DNA of 48,946 bases from Gammaproteobacteria bacterium (GCA_030739975.1 JASLYC010000010.1:1-48946), one strand, 5' to 3'; numbered from the stretch's first letter, positions 38,875 through 48,946 are shown. Notes: generated from the letters alone by a model not told the origin. A program made the numbers and translations.

Positions 38875-39540
38875 TTAACTAAAGTATTTGACAATCTCTT
38901 CTAGAGGCTCTCTTGTTGTTCTGTAGCTGTTGACTTTGTGTGACTTGTCCTCATAACCAAGAGACATTCCGCAAACTAATACCTGTCCATCAGAATAACC
39001 TAGCTCACTTTTTACAATCTCAGGGTATTCTGCCAGTGCAGCCTGAGGGCATGTTGCAAGTCCTTCTGCAACAGCTGCTAGCATTATCGACTGAAGGAAC
39101 ATGCCATAATCTAGATAAGAACCTTTTTCCATAACATTGTCAATAAAAAATAGCAACATTACAGGTGCATCAAAGGCCCGGTAATTAGAGGCCCACTGAT
39201 CTAACTGTCTCTGCTTGTCTTCTCTTTGTATCTCAAGTGTCGAGTACATGAGTAGACCGCAATCTTTCCTTCTTTGTTTGTATTTTTCTTCCCACTCTTT
39301 AGGGTAGTACTGATAGTCCATAGAGCCCTTGTTGCCAGACCTAAAAGTATCCTCCATCTTCTTTTCAATATTTTTTTTACTTTCTCCAGTAATAACAGCT
39401 ACCTGCCATGGCTGGGTATTTACTCCTGATGGTGCAGTTTTAGCCTGTTCTAATATATTGTTAATAATCTCAACTGGAACTTCTTTATCCAAAAAGGCAC
39501 GGGTTGATTTGCGACTTAATAAAGCTTTTTCTACGTTCAT
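38875..39540 (-). CDS. Nitroreductase family FMN-dependent oxidoreductase
   Basis: 221 residues. The FMN-binding N-terminus is SRKSTRAFLDKEVP (residues 9-22) with APSGVNTQPW (35-45), and the C-terminal part has GLATCPQAALAEYP and the family end. Such enzymes use NAD(P)H to reduce nitro or quinone compounds, or act as dehydrogenases on unknown substrates; the name does not give the natural role. Its ATG shares one base with the prpE stop, so it is translated with that gene. Convergent with the signal-peptide stump. Confidence 0.9.
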   Translation of the reverse strand: MNVEKALLSRKSTRAFLDKEVPVEIINNILEQAKTAPSGVNTQPWQVAVITGESKKNIEKKMEDTFRSGNKGSMDYQYYPKEWEEKYKQRRKDCGLLMYSTLEIQREDKQRQLDQWASNYRAFDAPVMLLFFIDNVMEKGSYLDYGMFLQSIMLAAVAEGLATCPQAALAEYPEIVKSELGYSDGQVLVCGMSLGYEDKSHKVNSYRTTREPLEEIVKYFS

Positions 39541-41417
39541 TATCTTTTTCCTATTTGTTCTTTTACTTCATCTAAAATTGCTGGATCATCTATAGTAGAT
39601 GGCACAACATATTCCTCTCCATCGACAATCTGTCTCATGGTTTTTCTTAATATTTTTCCTGATCTAGTTTTTGGCAGCCTTTCTACAATTATTGTTTCCT
39701 TGTAACAAGCTAGAGGGCCAATCTTATCTCTGATTAATTTGACAAGGCTTTTTTGTGTATCGGCATTAGATTCTGTGACTCCTGATTTTAGTATTGCAAA
39801 GCCTAGTGGCACCTGACCCTTAAGATTGTCATTAATACCTACAACTGCACACTCAGCAATAGAATCATGTGATCCAATAATTTCCTCTATCTCTCCTGTT
39901 GATAGTCTATGTCCAGAAACATTGATTACATCATCGGTACGACCCATAACAAACAAATATCCATCATCATCAAAATATCCTCCATCACCGCTAACATAGT
40001 ATCCCGGGAAGGTTTCTAGATACCCCGACTTAAACCTGTCTAGGTCTCCCCATATAGTTGCAAGACAGCTTGGAGGTAGTGGCAACTTAATGCTAATATT
40101 TCCTTGTTCATTTCTTCCTAGCTCTTTACCGTTATCATCAATAATGTGTATATCGAATCCAGGTGCAGGAACTGTTGCTGAACCCGGCTTGATAGGCATT
40201 CTTTCTATGCCTGTCATGTTTGATGCGATAGCCCATCCGGTTTCGGTTTGCCACCAATTATCTATAACAGGAATATTCAAATTGTTCGACAACCATTCAT
40301 ATGTTGGAGGGTCTAGCCTTTCACCAGCTGCAAATAAGTTTTTCAGTGAGCTCACGTCATAATTCTTTATTAGTTCTCCGTTAGGGTCTTCTTTTTTAAT
40401 AGCCCTATATGCAGTTGGTGCTGTAAATATAGATTTAACTTTATACTCAGAAATAACTCTCCAAAAGGCGCCAGCGTCTGGAGTCATTATTGGCTTACCT
40501 TCAAACAATATAGTCGTACAGCCTTGGATAAGTGGTGCGTAAACGATGTAGGAATGACCAACAACCCACCCCACATCAGAAGCTGCCCAATATACATCTC
40601 CTGGGTTTGTATCATAAATTGCGCTCATACTGTACTTCATTGCTACTGCATGACCACCATTCTCTCTAACTATACCTTTTGGTTTGCCAGTTGTACCAGA
40701 TGTGTAAAGTATATAAAGTGGGTCATCTCCTCTTACTTTGACGCAATCAGCTTCGCTTGCAATTTTACAAGCGCTTTCCCAGTCAATATCTCTGCCATCT
40801 ATCATGCTAGATTGAGACTGCTCTCGTTGATAAATAATGCATTTATTGACTTTATGTTTGGCAAGCTCAATAGCACCATCTAGAAGTGGCTTATATTCAA
40901 TAACCCTATTAATTTCAATTCCACAGGAAGCGCTAAGTATGAGTTTTGGCTTTGCATCATCAATTCTTACTGCTAATTCTGGAGAGGCGAAACCGCCAAA
41001 TACCACTGAATGGATTGCACCTAGTCTGGCACACGCTAACATAGCAAAAACAGATTCAGGAATCATTGGCATATAAATTATTACCCTGTCCCCTTTTTCT
41101 ACGCCCTGCGCCTTTATCATGCCGGCACATTTTGCAACCTCTTTCCTTAGCTCGCTGTATGTATAACTCTTTTTAGTATCTGTAACAGGTGAATCGTATA
41201 TGATTGCAGTTTGCTCACCGCGGCCATTGTTTACATGGTAATCAACTGCCATGTGACAGGTATTCATTTTGCCATCTGAAAACCAATGATTGATTCCTTC
41301 TGAGTCCTGAGATAATATTTTTTGTGGAAAATCAAACCATTCAAGATCTTTGGCTTTTTCGCTCCAGAATAATGCTGGATGGTCTATAGACTGCTTATAT
41401 TCGCTAATATATGACAT
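39540..41417 (-). CDS. prpE: Propionyl-CoA synthetase-type acyl-CoA ligase PrpE
   Basis: AMP-forming acyl-CoA synthetase of 625 residues. The P-loop is YTSGTTGKPKGIVRENGG, where the IVRENGGHAVAM form is typical of PrpE and not of acetyl-CoA synthetase Acs. NWWQTETGW and VMGRTDDVINVSGHRLSTGEI are the other core motifs. K588 in RSGKILRKTMR is the conserved catalytic lysine, usually controlled by acetylation. It activates propionate, possibly also acetate or acrylate. No prpBCD methylcitrate genes are in the window. It is followed at once by the nitroreductase gene. Confidence 0.92.
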   Translation of the reverse strand: MSYISEYKQSIDHPALFWSEKAKDLEWFDFPQKILSQDSEGINHWFSDGKMNTCHMAVDYHVNNGRGEQTAIIYDSPVTDTKKSYTYSELRKEVAKCAGMIKAQGVEKGDRVIIYMPMIPESVFAMLACARLGAIHSVVFGGFASPELAVRIDDAKPKLILSASCGIEINRVIEYKPLLDGAIELAKHKVNKCIIYQREQSQSSMIDGRDIDWESACKIASEADCVKVRGDDPLYILYTSGTTGKPKGIVRENGGHAVAMKYSMSAIYDTNPGDVYWAASDVGWVVGHSYIVYAPLIQGCTTILFEGKPIMTPDAGAFWRVISEYKVKSIFTAPTAYRAIKKEDPNGELIKNYDVSSLKNLFAAGERLDPPTYEWLSNNLNIPVIDNWWQTETGWAIASNMTGIERMPIKPGSATVPAPGFDIHIIDDNGKELGRNEQGNISIKLPLPPSCLATIWGDLDRFKSGYLETFPGYYVSGDGGYFDDDGYLFVMGRTDDVINVSGHRLSTGEIEEIIGSHDSIAECAVVGINDNLKGQVPLGFAILKSGVTESNADTQKSLVKLIRDKIGPLACYKETIIVERLPKTRSGKILRKTMRQIVDGEEYVVPSTIDDPAILDEVKEQIGKR

Positions 41418-41533
41418 AACTTATTTAAGAAAAAATTATCGAATTTAAATTCTACCATAAGTTTATTTTAACTCGTCGAATGAGAGCTATTATTTCACTA
41501 TATGAAAATATATAATTAACAAAATAGAAAAAA

Positions 41534-42826
41534 TTAATAGTGGTAGTTTAGCTCTATCCCGACCCTCTCATATCCATCTAAAATGCTAAATTCTCTGTCT
41601 GAACTTGCAATAATTTTGGTCCCATTAATTGACGAAGACCACTGATCACTAATATCCCAATCAATGCCAGTTGATAGTAATTTCATATCACCATTAGAGG
41701 TAGAGGATGCCAAAATATTCCACTTATAGTCACTGTTATCAAAAGTATCATTAACGCTCAAAGAGTAACTTAAGTTGTGCCGCCTTGTGCTAACATTTTG
41801 AGTCAGGGTTGGTGTTAAAAAATCTGAATAATAATCAACTAAATGTTTTGAGTTAATTGTAAATAGCCATTGCCTGTCTTCTTTTTGCCTATCTAGAGCA
41901 ATACCCCAATCAATTCTATCAACACTTACAAGACTGCCTGAACGATTATGCTTTAGATTATTTTTATATGCAATGTCATATTTAATTAAGTAGCCTTCTA
42001 TAGCCTGATTGGCACTATAACCCAGCAACTGATAAGGGTGCGCTTTACTATCGCCATTGGCGATATCTTTTAGTGCGCTGTTTGGCACTAACCTTGCTAA
42101 GTATATTGAGCTATCTCCAACATCATCTTTCAGGTCAAATCTCAGACCAAATTCTGAGTTAGACTTGTCATTCAAGTTAACGTTTGCAATCTTTGTGATG
42201 TTTGGACTTTGATTATAAAACAAACTCAGGTTTGAGTTGTTCCAATAACGAGTGGTGCTTATTAACCACTGCGATTCTGGTATTGGATCAGTCAAGCTAG
42301 CAATTGGATTTATAACATCTAGGGGTCCGCCCTCAATCTCGCCCCACCCGATTGTGTATTTTCCGAGTTTAGTGCTCCATTTTTCTGAGCTGAACTGTGT
42401 AAATGCACGCTCAACTTCAATGTCGCTAATTTCTGTAGCATAACTTGAATCATTTGGCCAATAGCGCTTAGCATTTATTTGTAGTTCGCCATAACCTGAC
42501 CTTGGCAATAAGCCTTTAATATCCAGTGTCAGTTCAGTCCTTTGTTTTGTTGTTTCCCAGTTATCTGCAGGATTAACTGACAATTTATGTGACAACTTAA
42601 CCCCTAGACCAGGATACTTATTATTGTTAGTCTCTTCAGCTTCAAAGACGTCGTCACTGTCACTATAACTATCTAGCTCCTGCTCAACAGAGTCAAAAGA
42701 CAATTCATCTTTAAATAAAGATTCTTCTGCCATGACTGTTGGGACACTAAAAAAGTAATATAAAAAAAATAAACTGGCAACACCACTAGCGCATACTTCA
42801 CATTTTTTATACTTAAGTTGTGACAT
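41534..42826 (-). CDS. Outer-membrane beta-barrel protein of an RND/LolA-like export operon
   Basis: 430 residues with a signal peptide (hydrophobic 14-30, probable cleavage VMA-EE near residue 33), then an acidic Asp/Glu/Ser-rich linker of about 35 residues. About 350 residues of alternating beta-strand pattern follow, ending in an aromatic terminal strand GIELNYHY suitable for BAM recognition. Segments such as GYGELQINAKRYWPN and KLGKYTIGWGEIEGGPLDVINP recall DUF1302 or alginate-export-like barrels found next to MMPL exporters. Last gene of a three-gene unit, 26 bp after the LolA-like gene. Substrate unknown. Confidence 0.82.
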   Translation of the reverse strand: MSQLKYKKCEVCASGVASLFFLYYFFSVPTVMAEESLFKDELSFDSVEQELDSYSDSDDVFEAEETNNNKYPGLGVKLSHKLSVNPADNWETTKQRTELTLDIKGLLPRSGYGELQINAKRYWPNDSSYATEISDIEVERAFTQFSSEKWSTKLGKYTIGWGEIEGGPLDVINPIASLTDPIPESQWLISTTRYWNNSNLSLFYNQSPNITKIANVNLNDKSNSEFGLRFDLKDDVGDSSIYLARLVPNSALKDIANGDSKAHPYQLLGYSANQAIEGYLIKYDIAYKNNLKHNRSGSLVSVDRIDWGIALDRQKEDRQWLFTINSKHLVDYYSDFLTPTLTQNVSTRRHNLSYSLSVNDTFDNSDYKWNILASSTSNGDMKLLSTGIDWDISDQWSSSINGTKIIASSDREFSILDGYERVGIELNYHY

Positions 42827-42852
42827 CGTGTTATTTCTAGTTCATGTAAAGC

Positions 42853-43773
42853 TTATTTGGTTTGCCCTCTAAGGTCGATTAAATATTTCTCACGAAATGC
42901 TTGGTCAGTTAAGGCTCTTTGGGTTAAAAAGGAAGGCTCAATGTTAATATTAAAGTTTATTGCTTCAATTTTCATGTTAGTTAATCTCTGAGTTACCAAG
43001 TTCATGAAAGTTAAACTACGCGACATCCATATATCGTTTATTTTTTCAACTTTACCTGCATCTAGTTGCTTTATTGGTTTTTTGTTTTTGTCAAACATTT
43101 GCATCTTTAGAGTTATAAATCTATCAAGGTCAATCCATGACCTAGTTTTGCCGTAACGACTTTTGTTTAATCTATGTGGCTTCGGTGTTGACTCAATAAT
43201 AGCAACACTACGACCTCTAAACTTGCCTTCACCTAAAATTTTATAACTATAGTCATCTAGTTTCCCGGTTTCCTGATCCTCTATAGTTATTTCAGTACCA
43301 AACAGGCTTGCTGATTCTGTTTCTTCATCATCATTACTGCTCGTACTCATACGTTTAACTTTGCCCAAAGCAGAAAGATAAATCCAAGTTTCATTATCTC
43401 TGTCACTATCATCATAAGTAAAAGAAAGCATGCCGATACCTCTCTCGTTTGCTGGCTCTAAAATAATTGCTATTGACTTAACATCTTTATTATTGAGCCC
43501 AGTATTTACTTGAGCACTTTCAACAACCTTTATTCTAGCTTTTTTTGCACATTTTAATTTACCGCTGCTGATTCCGTATTTACAGGTAGTTAGAATTATT
43601 TTAGTAAATGCTGAGTCGGTAGTTTTGCGACGTGATTCATCGGCAAGTTCAGCTATCTCGCGAGCACTTAAATTTGTTTTTGCATTAACATCTATACTAG
43701 TAATAATTAATACAAACACCAATAAAATTGGTGTCGCTAAACTATATATATATTTGCTTGATAAAGGACCCAT
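42853..43773 (-). CDS. LolA-like periplasmic outer-membrane lipoprotein-sorting family protein
   Basis: 306 residues with a signal peptide (span about 11-27, cleavage VNA-KT near 31). The mature protein reads as the LolA/LppX half-barrel family (the LolA_like group often annotated as outer membrane lipoprotein-sorting protein). Typical segments are RGIGMLSFTYDDSDRDNETW, WIYLSALGKVKRM and SWIDLDRFITLKMQMFDKN. The fold binds acyl chains in a hydrophobic cavity. Here it would carry a lipid or other greasy cargo from the RND pump to the outer-membrane barrel. Its ATG shares a base with the exporter stop, showing coupling. Confidence 0.85.
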   Translation of the reverse strand: MGPLSSKYIYSLATPILLVFVLIITSIDVNAKTNLSAREIAELADESRRKTTDSAFTKIILTTCKYGISSGKLKCAKKARIKVVESAQVNTGLNNKDVKSIAIILEPANERGIGMLSFTYDDSDRDNETWIYLSALGKVKRMSTSSNDDEETESASLFGTEITIEDQETGKLDDYSYKILGEGKFRGRSVAIIESTPKPHRLNKSRYGKTRSWIDLDRFITLKMQMFDKNKKPIKQLDAGKVEKINDIWMSRSLTFMNLVTQRLTNMKIEAINFNINIEPSFLTQRALTDQAFREKYLIDLRGQTK

Positions 43774-46442
43774 TACTTAACCTCACTAAAGTTCAAATTT
43801 TCATCTATATTTTGTTGCCCAAATTTAGGCTTAAATATCATAATCAGCGCTGGAAAGAATAACAAGTCGCACAACAACGCCACAAAAATTGCCAGAGAGC
43901 CGAAGTTTCCAATTTTCGCTAATCCCAAATGGTCGCTAAAGCTTAGCATATAAAACCCACACCCCAAAATAAGCGTAGTAAAGGTGACAGCCTGGCCAAC
44001 CTCTTTTATTGTATTGATTAGAGCTAGTCTCATATTGCTATTTACTGCCAGGGCCATCCTATAGTGAGTTATAAAGTGTATTGTATCGTCAACAGCTATA
44101 CCTATAATTAGCGGTGCAATTAATAATGTATCTGTATCGAGCGGTATACTAAGTAGCCCCATCAGACCGAACGCTAAAGTTGCAGGTATAAGGTTTGGTA
44201 TTATTGACAATAGTCCTGCCTGAACTGAACCCAAGGTCAAAACTAACAGTGAACTTATCACAACAACTGCAACAGCCAAACTCTTGAATTGATTGCGACT
44301 TAGGTTGTCAGCAAGTTTCATCATCAGGGCAAAAGTACCTGTAATTTCCACTTGCATATCTGGATAACGTGTTTTTAGAGCCAAGAAACCATTATCAATA
44401 TCTTTTTTAATTCCCTCGAAGAAGTCTTTATATTCGTTTGAACCGGCATTCTTCAATGTAACACTTATATGTGTCTTAGAGTAATCATCACTAACCAAAG
44501 CTCTACGGTCTTCAGGGTTTGCACTATTAAATAGATATAACAATTGAGACACTGCAATTTGTGAGTCTGGAATGGTGCGGTATTGCTCGCTACCTCTCAT
44601 AATTTTATGCGTATCTTTAACTAAATTTGCTAATGAATTTGTACGAATAATATAATCATATCTCATTTGTATGTTGTCCTGCAATTCACTGATTGCCTGC
44701 AAAACTTTTGGATCCATGACAGCATCTGACTCTCCCATATCAATCATAATAATCATGCCTCCAGTTCCCATCATATGTTCATCTACAATGTCATATGCTG
44801 CCCTTATAGGTACATCTTCAGAGAACAATTCTACAAGGTTGGAGTCTATTTTGACCTGTGTAGCGCCATACAAACATATCCCGAATACTCCTACAAATAA
44901 AGCCACTAGGCTGTATCTTCTCTTAAAAACCAGTGCTGGAATTTTATCTAATAGTGGCTGTAACCATGCCGCACTAAAAAGCCATGTGAGGCCTGATAAA
45001 TTGGATATATATTTTATCGGCTGAAAAATAAAATTAATAATCCGTGAAGCCAATTTTTTGTATTTACTTAAAAGCCCAACATGACTGCTTGGTTCGGCCA
45101 TAGGGTGCCAGTAGTCCAATAGAACCGGTAATAAATATATAGTGTAAATAAATGCTAGGCCTACCCCAGCTGCAGAAGATATGCCAAAAACAATGAACTG
45201 CTCCATCCCAGTAACAGACATAGAAGCCATCCCGGCCATTGTTGTTATTGTTGTTAATAATATAGGTACCCCAGTTTTTCTGTATGCATGACTGAGCGCC
45301 TGATTATGATCTTCCCCATCTCTTCGAAAGAAGATGTAGCTACTCATAACGTGTACGCAATCTGCAACGCCAACTGCTACAATGAGCATGACTGTTAGAG
45401 TTATAAGTGAAGATGACTCTATATCTAACCAGCTAAGAGTTCCAAGAACAAACATAATGCTCATCCCAATTGCTAACTGTGGCAAAACAACCGCACTAGC
45501 GGAACGAAACAGTGTCCAAAGCAGTAAGTTTATTATTACAACCATACCTATAAGTAAATAACCTGCATGTATCATTGTGTCCCACGCAAGCTCAATCATA
45601 GAGGCCCCGCCTATTGGATAAAAGTCAAAATTTTCTAATAGATGTGGTTGGCTATATATTGCAGATATTGCGGGCATAAATGTGAGATAAATAGCTGGAT
45701 CCATCTCCTCAAACTCAATCTTATTTACGGTTGCGAAATCATCAACTGTAGACTCGAAACTGTCATAAGAGCTGTCCCACTCATCATCCAGGAATAGGTT
45801 GCCAGTCTCATCAACTGGGGAAATCTTTGGAATAGTTCCAAAATCAGTAGTAATTGATATGGCTCCAAATCTATAGTCTTTGGAAAACATAAATAGTGGT
45901 AAGTTGGTTTGTGAACTGGCTAGTGACTTTATCGTATTGAGTGTCTCTGTGTCACTTGGTATATCTTTGGGAACTAATAGTGGAGCACTCAATACATCGT
46001 CATTATTCTGCTGTATACGTATATTAGTTAACGATTGAACACGCTTGATGTGCTTTAGTTCATTGTATTCTTCAGGCTTTAGCCCAAACTTATCGACCCA
46101 AACTCTATCATCTATATCGTCAAGATTATTTAGAATATTAGTAATCTCAGCAACCAGCGACAATGAGTTGTGTGAAAACACGTCCCCGTCTTTTGCTTCA
46201 TAAACTATGAACAGGCCATCGTCACTGCCGAACTGTTCACGAAACTCGTCAAGAGACTCTAGAGCCTTATCTCCCTTCTGGAACCATGACTCTATAGAAA
46301 AATTAAAGCTAAATTGACTAGTGCCAATAGCCATAAAAACGGTTGACAGTAGGGCGAATAAAATAACTGTCTTACGGTACGATCGTAACTTATTTGGAAC
46401 TTCACTAAAATATTGATTAAAGCCTAGTAATAAACTTTTCAT
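43773..46442 (-). CDS. RND superfamily (MMPL-type) exporter
   Basis: 889 residues in two pseudo-repeats: span at about 26-44, a periplasmic domain to about 285, five spans (290-440), a cytoplasmic/amphipathic linker, a span at about 510-527, a second periplasmic domain to about 715, and five spans to 870. Proton-relay segments are VGVADCVHVMSSYI (357-370) and GIAVDDTIHFITHYR (781-795). This is the MMPL/HpnN-like architecture, which moves lipids or hopanoids, not the AcrB drug pump, and no membrane-fusion protein or TolC is present. First gene of the trio with the LolA-like and barrel genes. Confidence 0.88.
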   Translation of the reverse strand: MKSLLLGFNQYFSEVPNKLRSYRKTVILFALLSTVFMAIGTSQFSFNFSIESWFQKGDKALESLDEFREQFGSDDGLFIVYEAKDGDVFSHNSLSLVAEITNILNNLDDIDDRVWVDKFGLKPEEYNELKHIKRVQSLTNIRIQQNNDDVLSAPLLVPKDIPSDTETLNTIKSLASSQTNLPLFMFSKDYRFGAISITTDFGTIPKISPVDETGNLFLDDEWDSSYDSFESTVDDFATVNKIEFEEMDPAIYLTFMPAISAIYSQPHLLENFDFYPIGGASMIELAWDTMIHAGYLLIGMVVIINLLLWTLFRSASAVVLPQLAIGMSIMFVLGTLSWLDIESSSLITLTVMLIVAVGVADCVHVMSSYIFFRRDGEDHNQALSHAYRKTGVPILLTTITTMAGMASMSVTGMEQFIVFGISSAAGVGLAFIYTIYLLPVLLDYWHPMAEPSSHVGLLSKYKKLASRIINFIFQPIKYISNLSGLTWLFSAAWLQPLLDKIPALVFKRRYSLVALFVGVFGICLYGATQVKIDSNLVELFSEDVPIRAAYDIVDEHMMGTGGMIIMIDMGESDAVMDPKVLQAISELQDNIQMRYDYIIRTNSLANLVKDTHKIMRGSEQYRTIPDSQIAVSQLLYLFNSANPEDRRALVSDDYSKTHISVTLKNAGSNEYKDFFEGIKKDIDNGFLALKTRYPDMQVEITGTFALMMKLADNLSRNQFKSLAVAVVVISSLLVLTLGSVQAGLLSIIPNLIPATLAFGLMGLLSIPLDTDTLLIAPLIIGIAVDDTIHFITHYRMALAVNSNMRLALINTIKEVGQAVTFTTLILGCGFYMLSFSDHLGLAKIGNFGSLAIFVALLCDLLFFPALIMIFKPKFGQQNIDENLNFSEVK

Positions 46443-46520
46443 AGGTATATAGAGTTAGCAACTTATGAGCAATTATAGTTTATATTGATACTTTGTTATA
46501 ATTAACAAAGTTAGTGATGA

Positions 46521-47516
46521 TTAAAAACCAAACTTAGATTTTAGACTAATATATTCAATATCTTTAATTCTCGGGCCAAACGCACTAACAACAATTGACG
46601 AAGCGTTATTGGCAAATTGTGCTGCCCAACTACACCCACGTCCATTAACAAGAGCATATAAAAAAGCTCCAGCAAACATATCGCCAGCGCCATTAGTATC
46701 AATAGCGTTTGTGTTTACCCCTTTATTGTAGCTTATATCCTGTCCATCATAGGTTAGAGAGCCGCCAGGACCACGAGTGATAACAAATGTTTTGGCATAC
46801 TGCTTAAGAGATTGAGCTGCGGCTTCAATTGTATGTGTATTAGTAAATCTTCTTGCCTCATCAGAGTTACAGAAAAGTAAATCAATCCCATCACCTATAA
46901 CACTTTTTAAATTCTCTGAAAAAAGTTTAACAATCAAAGGGTCTGACAAACTCAGCGAAGTTTTTACATTATTCTGTTTCGCAAAATTCATAGCTTCTAT
47001 TGCAACATCTGTTCTGTTCTGGTCAGAAACCAAATATCCTTCCATATATAACCATTCAGAATTGGCTAATGACTTTTTATCAATCTCTTGGGTAGTTAGA
47101 TTAAGGCTGGCCCCAAGATATGTATTCATTGTTCTTTCAGCGTCAGGAGTAATCATTGCAAGACATTTTCCTGTTATGCCTTTTTCAGATTGAACATTAT
47201 GAAAATCGACGCCGGTCGATTTTAGATCTTTTATAAAAAAATCTCCATCTTTGTCGTCTGCTACCTTAGCAGAGTAAAACGCTTTTAAGCCTAATTTACT
47301 AGTAGCTACTATAGTATTACAGGCAGACCCTCCACAACTTCTACTGACTGGGCTTGTTTGGGAAGTAATGGAATTCATTAATTCATCCTGACGTTCTTCG
47401 TCAACTAGAGTCATTACCCCTTTTTCTACATTATTATCTTTTAGAAATTTATCATTAACTACGACCTCTGTGTCTACTATTGCAGCACCGATTCCATAAA
47501 TGTTGTATTTAGCCAT
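46521..47516 (-). CDS. PfkB family carbohydrate kinase, adenosine kinase-like
   Basis: 331 residues of the ribokinase/PfkB fold. The anion hole and catalytic base are in DTNGAGDMFAGAFLY (catalytic D279), and the first signature GGSACNTIVATSKLG lies at about 62-76. YGIGAAIVDTEVVV at the N-terminus is typical of the bacterial adenosine kinase-like subgroup. Purine salvage is the likely role, but sugar kinases share these motifs, so specificity is uncertain. It lies just downstream of the rrn operon terminator and upstream of the exporter trio, with 78 bp to the latter. Confidence 0.85.
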   Translation of the reverse strand: MAKYNIYGIGAAIVDTEVVVNDKFLKDNNVEKGVMTLVDEERQDELMNSITSQTSPVSRSCGGSACNTIVATSKLGLKAFYSAKVADDKDGDFFIKDLKSTGVDFHNVQSEKGITGKCLAMITPDAERTMNTYLGASLNLTTQEIDKKSLANSEWLYMEGYLVSDQNRTDVAIEAMNFAKQNNVKTSLSLSDPLIVKLFSENLKSVIGDGIDLLFCNSDEARRFTNTHTIEAAAQSLKQYAKTFVITRGPGGSLTYDGQDISYNKGVNTNAIDTNGAGDMFAGAFLYALVNGRGCSWAAQFANNASSIVVSAFGPRIKDIEYISLKSKFGF

Positions 47517-47639
47517 TCTTTACCTATATATTTATAATGCTTTTTATATTTCAATGCGCATTATAATTTAAACGTCGTAGTTCGTTGTTATATTTATTTG
47601 AGTCAGTAATAACTATTATAGAAAAGATTTTAGCTAGAC

Positions 47640-47675
47640 AAAAAAATACCCCGCAACGCTATTGGTTACAGGGTA
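47640..47675 (-). terminator. rrn operon terminator
   Basis: On the minus strand TACCCTGTAAC pairs over 11 positions (two G-U) with GTTGCGGGGTA around a 7-nt loop and is followed by TTTTTTT. It lies 16 bp past the 5S rRNA end, where a rho-independent terminator for the ribosomal operon is expected. Confidence 0.9.
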
Positions 47676-47690
47676 ATTTTGGAATTAAAA

Positions 47691-47808
47691 GCCTAGCAAT
47701 GTCCTACTCTCACATGGGGAGACCCCACACTACCATCGGCGCTAAGTGGTTTCACTTCTGAGTTCGGGATGGGATCAGGTGGGTCACACTTGCTATTGTC
47801 GCTAAGCA
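47691..47808 (-). rRNA. rrf: 5S ribosomal RNA
   Basis: Minus-strand sequence of about 118 nt. Its ends pair (GCTTAGC with GCTAGGC), and the conserved core is CCGAACTCAGAAGTGAAAC, then GCGCCGATGGTAGTGTGGGG and CCCCATGTGAGAGTAGG. It lies 217 bp downstream of 23S with no tRNA between. Confidence 0.97.
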
Positions 47809-48025
47809 TACTGGTTGTCTGACAATGAAATATAATTCAAGCCAAACGAAATTAAAAGTTTTTATACCGCCACCTTTTGGTGGGACATAACAAAAAAATA
47901 CACGAGCAAAGTTTGTAATCACATTTTAAAAGTTAAAAATGAATGTTGAAAAAACATCAAGTTAACTTATTTATTGGCATATTGCCATTTGACACAACAA
48001 CATCTCCAAATAGTTTGGGTGTTAT
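47809..48025 (-). other. 23S-5S internal transcribed spacer
   Basis: 217 bp of A+T-rich spacer without a tRNA or ORF. It holds one clear hairpin, CCACC-TTTT-GGTGG (47870-47883), which may be a processing or antitermination element of the rrn transcript. Confidence 0.7.

Positions 48026-48946
<921 letters not shown>

Overview
The window is an A+T-rich chromosomal segment of a free-living gammaproteobacterium. The gene content fits a marine sulfur-oxidiser of the SUP05 / Candidatus Thioglobus type. Reasons are the gammaproteobacterial folC-cvpA-purF-metZ cluster, fabA-fabB, acnB, and a SulP transporter that reads like cyanobacterial BicA. The taxonomic placement is inference from protein style, because no search was possible. 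Genes are densely packed, with many 1-8 bp overlaps. I see no prophage, insertion sequence, integron or CRISPR array.

Layout. 1-2.1 kb (minus): 5' end of tsaD, then lptB, birA and dgkA. 2.2-6.4 kb: truA and two divergently transcribed SulP anion transporters, one BicA-like. 6.5-9 kb (minus): rimM, rpsP with a long Ala/Glu/Lys tail, and purB. 9-12.3 kb: acnB, a shared bidirectional terminator, rpmB-rpmG (minus) and tRNA-Ser(UGA). 12.4-14.4 kb: an N-formylglutamate amidohydrolase-family gene overlapping a YbdK-type carboxylate-amine ligase. 14.5-16.9 kb (minus): aroQ with a degenerate aroQ-like gene just upstream, a pirin, and pyrE. 17-25.6 kb (plus): xthA, trmB, fxsA, folC, cvpA, purF, metZ, fabA, fabB. 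25.6-30.1 kb (minus): serS-yajC-secD-secF. 30.1-32.3 kb: a rhodanese, an unknown protein, and a cystathionine beta-lyase-like enzyme. 32.4-37.9 kb (minus): a complete Liv-type ABC importer (binding protein, LivH, LivM, LivG, LivF) with a structured leader and an internal hairpin after the binding-protein gene. 37.9-41.4 kb: a purine-type phosphoribosyltransferase, a stranded Tat signal peptide ORF, a nitroreductase and prpE. 41.5-46.4 kb (minus): a three-gene envelope system of RND/MMPL exporter, LolA-like periplasmic protein and outer-membrane beta-barrel. 46.5-48.9 kb (minus): a PfkB-family (adenosine kinase-like) gene, the rrn terminator, 5S rRNA and the 3' part of 23S rRNA.

Most of the window is housekeeping: translation and tRNA/rRNA modification, purine and pyrimidine synthesis, methionine synthesis, unsaturated fatty acid synthesis, Sec secretion and LPS export. 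Accessory interest lies in five places: the RND/LolA-like/barrel trio, which looks like a lipid or hydrophobic-cargo export route across the whole envelope; the BicA-like/SulP pair; the tandem aroQ duplicate with lost active-site residues; the amidohydrolase-ligase pair; and the 36-codon ORF that is only a Tat signal peptide and is probably the stump of a deleted solute-binding protein gene.
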